This document shows, piece after piece, positions 42,801 through 47,199 of a DNA stretch of 47,199 bases (position 1 is the stretch's first letter; every line of letters starts with the position of its first letter). The DNA lies in NCBI GenBank assembly GCA_008704415.1, contig VXIS01000353.1, positions 1 to 47,199 of the forward strand, in the 5' to 3' direction. A program made the translations under genes and the position numbers. The notes below the pieces were generated by a model. The model was given only the letters and a program-made list of their open reading frames with translations. It searched no databases and was not told where the DNA came from. The DNA is from Sphaerosporella brunnea (Eukaryota > Ascomycota > Pezizomycetes > Pezizales > Pyronemataceae).

Positions 42801-43482
42801 CAAATCCCCATAATTCAATCTCTTTATTTGATTTGTCGGACAGCGAGCTATAGACAAAAATTCGTGGTAAAACAAAAGAAAGAGCTAGTGTACATGCACG
42901 CAGATATCCCAATAGCGGTGCATTACTCTTTTTCCAGCGATAACGCAGGAAATATGAATGGATGACGAACTCCAGAAAAGTATAAAAGAAAAAAAAAGCA
43001 CACCGTTAACACCAGCCCAAAGAGAAAGGAAAAAAGGAAATAAAGAGAAGAAAGTGAAAAAAAGAAAAGAAAAAAAAATGTACAAATGAAAAATACAAAG
43101 GAAAAAGATCACCAGAAGAGATACCCCGTGCAAGCCATCAAAAACATTGAAACAGACACAAGATTTACATCCCAATGATACACATGTGAAAAAAAGTATG
43201 TCCGGAGTGCGGAACGAAGTAGTTGATATCGGGTAACTCGAAGTCGAACAAACACCGAACAATTACAGAGTGCAAGTATAGTTGTTTCCAAACCCCCTAT
43301 TTATCCCCAGTCTATAGTCATAAATAAATAAATAAAAACTGCCGTTGTCTCTTTGCGTCGTAAGCGTCAGAAACCTCGGTATTATAAGATATACATCCAG
43401 GCCGAGGAATGCGACAAAGATAATAGGTGGATGATGATGATGGCGATGATGACTGATGGATGGGAGACGTTGGGCTTTTAGT
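39877..43482. other. Long gene-free stretch with low-complexity DNA
   Basis: About 3.6 kb with no supported gene. It holds C runs (40810), tandem TACATACC/TATGTA-type sequence at 41210-41240 and 41570-41630, an A run of about 20 nt at 41934-41953, GGCCGGCC repeats near 42137-42151 and AAAAGAAA-rich sequence at 42988-43080. The last part is the 3' region of the minus-strand zinc-finger gene. Confidence 0.4.
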
Positions 43483-44569
43483 TTACTCGCCGTTCCGCTT
43501 GTCCTGGTGCACCTTCTTGTGGCGGCGAAGGTTCGACACAACGGAGAAACGGCGTCCACAACCGTCATGCTCACAGGCAAACGCTTGACGATGTTAGCTG
43601 CATTGCTCATCAGCCAATCATGATTGAAAGCTTACGTTTCTCGCCAGTGTGGCTGTATGTATGCGTCTGCAAGGAACTCGGCCTGGTGAAACGCTTGTCG
43701 CAAACCTTGCACTTGTGCTTCTTCTGCGTGCTCGAGGAGATTTTCGAGCTGAACGTCGTCATCATCTGGTTGGGGACGGCAACTCCGCTATTGAGGTATC
43801 CGTTCGGACGAGAAGATCGGACAACGCCGGCACGCTCTTGAGGATAGCTGGTGTGGTCGGAATAATCCGTGTTCGACGAATCGATGGAGCCTCCGTTGTA
43901 GTAGGGGAAAGAGTGAGTTGACGACACAGATGAGTTGGCCGAGTGAGAGGAATGGTAGGCGGAGTTGGTGCTGTCGTGGCGCTGCCTCGGTTGGCTCATA
44001 AGGATTCCTCGAGCGTCCAGCGAGCTAGGGAAGTCCAGATCGAGCCCAGCTCTGGGTCTATAGGAAATATCTGTAAGAGAAGCTTGCCGTGGCTTTGGCA
44101 TCGAGTCAGCACTCAGGAAGAGTGAACTCGAATGCATGGCAGGTTGGGAGAGACGACGATCAGAGGAAGTTTGTAAACGCGGTGGAAATATGTCAAACGA
44201 AGATGAAAAAGATGGCATGAAAGCCCCCGCCGGTGAAGGTGCCGTAGAACTTGCCATGCTCATCTCCGCGCTCGTGAATGCTGGGAGTCCTACATTACTG
44301 ACATTCGGCATCAACCCAGTGGGGTTAGGGAAATGGCTCGGCTGAGAAGTGATGTGGCGCAGGTCCGGAGCCATACTGGTGCGACCCATGAAGGGACTTG
44401 AAACGCCAGTCGTCCGGATGGTGGGTGTCTTGGACAGCGCATGAAGGCTTGCAGCATCGTTGATGTGCTCTTGGGAAACCCAAGGGTTTGTGAACTGGGG
44501 TGCGACCTGGTGGTCTTGGGACATGAAATGCATCTGAGATTGTTGAGGTGCCTGAGTGCTAAGAGACAT
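43483..44569 (-). CDS. flbC: C2H2 zinc-finger transcription factor, FlbC-like
   Basis: Two exons on the minus strand, 43636-44569 and 43483-43583, with a 52-nt intron (GTAAGC..AAG) give 344 residues. The N-terminal 280 residues are S/P/Q-rich and disordered. Two adjacent C2H2 fingers close the protein. Finger 1, CKVCDKRFTRPSSLQTHTYS-H, is split from finger 2 by the intron inside the TGEKP linker. Finger 2 reads CEHDGCGRRFSVVSNLRRHK-KVH, with a C-x4-C spacing. This C-terminal pair and the protein length match FlbC, the Aspergillus activator of asexual development. Without splicing, the frame ends eight codons after TGEK. The ATG at 44569 gives MSLSTQAPQQSQMHFMSQ; no better start lies upstream in frame. 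Large empty flanks on both sides are common for developmental regulators. Orthology to FlbC is likely, but a paralogue is possible. Confidence 0.85.
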
Positions 44570-46232
44570 TTATACCGGAGCGGTGGATTGTTGTTTGCGT
44601 TGATGAGGGTGGAGGGTATGCACCATTCAACTAGCCCGCTGGCAACCGATTTACTGAATCGCTAACTCGACGGAAGAGCTGTTGATATAAGGTGTAAAAG
44701 TCAACGACGAATGTGTATTTATCTGAATTAAGGAACAGCGATTTAGTTAGTACCACGGCCGGTGAAAAAAAAAAAAAAAAAAAGAGATGAACCCGCAACT
44801 CGGTCCACGATGTTTCCGTTGTGTGAACCTGGTGTGCATCTGGCGCCTAACCGCCTAAATGCAGAGTGGTGTACCGTACCGTTGATCTGACGATGCTAGA
44901 AAAGGTGGACCGTGCTTGACGTAGAGCGGCGGAACTTATTTCTCGGGAAATAAATTGTAACAGCAGGAGCAGCAAACGGTCGATGAATCAACACCGACTT
45001 GATGAGAACAGTACGGTTGGTATGAACTGAAGAATAACTGCAGGGGACTACAACGATGCGAAGCTCTGCTGCGGTCTGCGGTATGACGGGAATATGTCGA
45101 TGAAAGAGACCTTCGGAACAAACAAGCAATCCACGCGTGTACGGCCCAAGATATTATATATGTTCAGTCTATTGTGCAAAACGGGAGTTGATAATGGTCG
45201 GAGCGGCGAGAAAGAGTGCGGAATTGAGGGTCCGTTTGAGTTTTTTCGGCCAAAGTTCGAAGTTGAAGAAATTGCGGTGAACGAGTTGGTATTTGGGGAA
45301 GGGTAGACGGACGGGTATGTTAATGTCTGGGGGTGGGTTGTTGGGGGGGGGGGGGGTGGGTATGTGTGTGGAGGATGAGCGGAGCTTAAAGGGAAGATCG
45401 CCTGGGAGGCGTACGCCAGGTTTATCGGGCGGATTCCGGCAAGAATGCTTTAGCAGCAGCAGCTGGCCGTCTGTCTGGTTGCTGCGGCTGCAGTACCCAC
45501 CCATGGCGGCGTCCATGATCCTGTGTCTTGTCTTGTCTTGCCGTGGAAAAGAACCGGCCAACGACACCCATACCGTGCCAGGATCTTTCCTGATGGGGGG
45601 GGGGGGGTGTGGGCACTTGAGTAGTTAGGGAGTGGGTAGGGAAGGCATCAGTAGAGTAATTCGTTCTCAGTTCCAGGATGTGTGTGAGTGGGTTGAGTTA
45701 GTTAGCACGCACGTAGTGGTTGTGGGTGGTATGGCATATGCTCTGCTCTGGGCGATATCTCTAGCACTGCGTACCATGGGAGCAGCAAGTCAAGGTGCAG
45801 TCAAGTCCAGTCGGTAGGTGTAATGGTGGGGAGCAAGGTGGTGGTGGTGGTGGAGTGGTGGTGGTGACCGAACAAGGAACCAAACCACTGATCCCATCCC
45901 CCGTCTAACCGCTTCCGTCTGAACAAAAGGCAGCAGTCCGCCGTCAAATCAAGATATCCGAGAGGTCAACCCCAAGCCTTTCCCCGGCCTGCAAAACAAG
46001 CCCCCCATCCCATCGTCCACCCCACCCGCCGCCATAAGCACAGGGCAGAGCGCACGGGCTCTGGTAATTGTTCCGGCGCCATCAAAATTTGAATGAAGGC
46101 CGTGGTTTGGGACTCCACTCCAGAAACATAAAACATATACAACATGTACTGCTCACGATTGGCTGATAGTCAAATGAAAAACGCGACCAGAATCCAAAAG
46201 CAGCTGCGCAGACTGCCAGAGAGAGGAGAGAG

Positions 46233-46286
<54 letters not shown>

Positions 46287-47199
46287 GCACTGTCTCAATT
46301 TGCAGACCTTTCGACTTTATGCACTCAAAACGCTCTTGCAGCAGTAGTCGCCAACCACCGCCGTGTTCGAATCAACAGCAAAAAAACCTACAGCGGACAA
46401 AGCGCAGCAGTCGAATGCCCCATGTTTTCGACGGACAAGAAAAAAAGTTAAAAAAAAAAAAATTGAAACAGCTCGGTCCCAGACAGAAAACTTAAAACTA
46501 CTAAGTAGATAGAGTAGAAATCTCTGTCTGAATCGGTTGCGGTTTCTTGTGGGTATATGCATGTTGTCGTTTCGTTTCATCGCGGTGGATCGATGCGGAT
46601 GATGGATGCAGTTTGACGGCTGATGGGCGGGCGATCGGAGACACAAAGCGAGTTGGAACGGCTCAACTGGAAGAGCGGCTGGGGATAAAAAAGCCCGATA
46701 CCCGCAACACAGCAGCTTTTGGGACAACCGCGCCCAGTTCCAGCGGCGGCTCTGACCTCCTTGCAACCCCCAAAACCGACGACGACGACGTCGTGGTGGC
46801 ATCGCACGTAACGCCAGTGCTTTCCCCTTTCTCCATCGACCTGAGCTAGCAGCATGTGCTATGCTCTGCTATGTACCGCGGCGGTATACGTACAGATACT
46901 GCTTTTTCTGGTTGTCCAAGTTTTCCCTATATCTACACACCCTCCAGCCGACCCACACAACACCACCCCACATGCACGCTTGTCGCCCTCCGGCATTTCA
47001 AACATCACCGCCACTACTGCAAAAAAATGTACGTTGGATGCTTAGATGTCAATACATCCACGACCACATTCGCCCGTCAGTGATATGATGACGATGGCAC
47101 ACGGAACTTTTTCTCGAACTTCAGGTTTTTGAGACTTAGCTATCCCCCATCTAAATTTGGGGCGTATCCGCACACAAAGCACGCTCGCAGCTGTCGCAC
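44570..47199. other. Upstream region of the flbC-like gene and window end
   Basis: About 2.6 kb without a supported gene. It contains G runs (45340-45356, 45595-45607), GGT repeats (45838-45866) and an uninterrupted A run of about 53 nt at 46233-46285. Part may be a long 5' UTR or promoter of the zinc-finger gene. No gene begins before the window end. Confidence 0.4.
46233..46285 (+). repeat. A(53) homopolymer
   Basis: Uninterrupted run of adenines as given. It has no retroelement body on its 5' side that I can recognise, so it is a simple repeat or an assembly uncertainty rather than a proven poly(A) tail. Confidence 0.8.

Noticed and set aside
43263..43610. Minus-strand ORF overlapping the last zinc-finger exon
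   Set aside because: It is a different frame from the finger-encoding exon, which is supported by splice phase and C2H2 spacing.

Overview
The window looks like nuclear DNA of a filamentous ascomycete (Pezizomycotina). Genes carry short GT-AG introns of about 44-120 nt with CTAAC/CTGAC-like branch sites. The gene set is fungal: an LSD1-type demethylase ending in an HMG box, a PRS5-type PRPP synthetase with a large insertion, an RSC4-like double-bromodomain protein and an FlbC-like C2H2 factor. I cannot name the species. All exon boundaries below were read by eye from splice signals, phase and protein family patterns.

Layout. 0-3.5 kb: a small frameshifted coiled-coil gene and an unrecognised ORF. 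3.5-17.4 kb: a gene-dense housekeeping block with CKS1 (cell cycle), SF3B5 (spliceosome), LSD1/HMG (chromatin), an extended SDR enzyme, mitochondrial ribosome recycling factor and a PRS5-type PRPP synthetase. 17.4-21.0 kb: no intact gene, but a LINE 3' end, a tRNA-derived SINE-like copy and a 53-bp minisatellite. 21.0-21.8 kb: a divergent pair, an uncharacterised 89-residue protein and the APC/C subunit CDC26. 21.8-26.8 kb: gene-free, with a cluster of small inverted-repeat elements (MITEs). 26.9-31.5 kb: RSC4-like, a lipocalin-like protein and a secreted FAS1-domain protein. 31.7-39.4 kb: a gene graveyard with a decayed metallophosphoesterase, a 5'-truncated LINE with target-site duplication, a frameshifted BTB/POZ gene, two decayed galectin-like genes, a MITE and more SINE-like copies. 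43.5-44.6 kb: FlbC-like zinc-finger regulator, with long empty flanks.

The intact genes are mostly single-copy core functions (cell-cycle control, splicing, chromatin, nucleotide supply, organelle translation). They do not form an obvious pathway or biosynthetic cluster. I found no convincing new multi-gene system. The most interesting leads are non-coding or decaying: a TIR element whose two subterminal hairpins differ by a compensatory base-pair change, a tRNA-derived short repeat, a short coding-like motif at three distant loci that also makes up a minisatellite, and two galectin pseudogenes about 3 kb apart.
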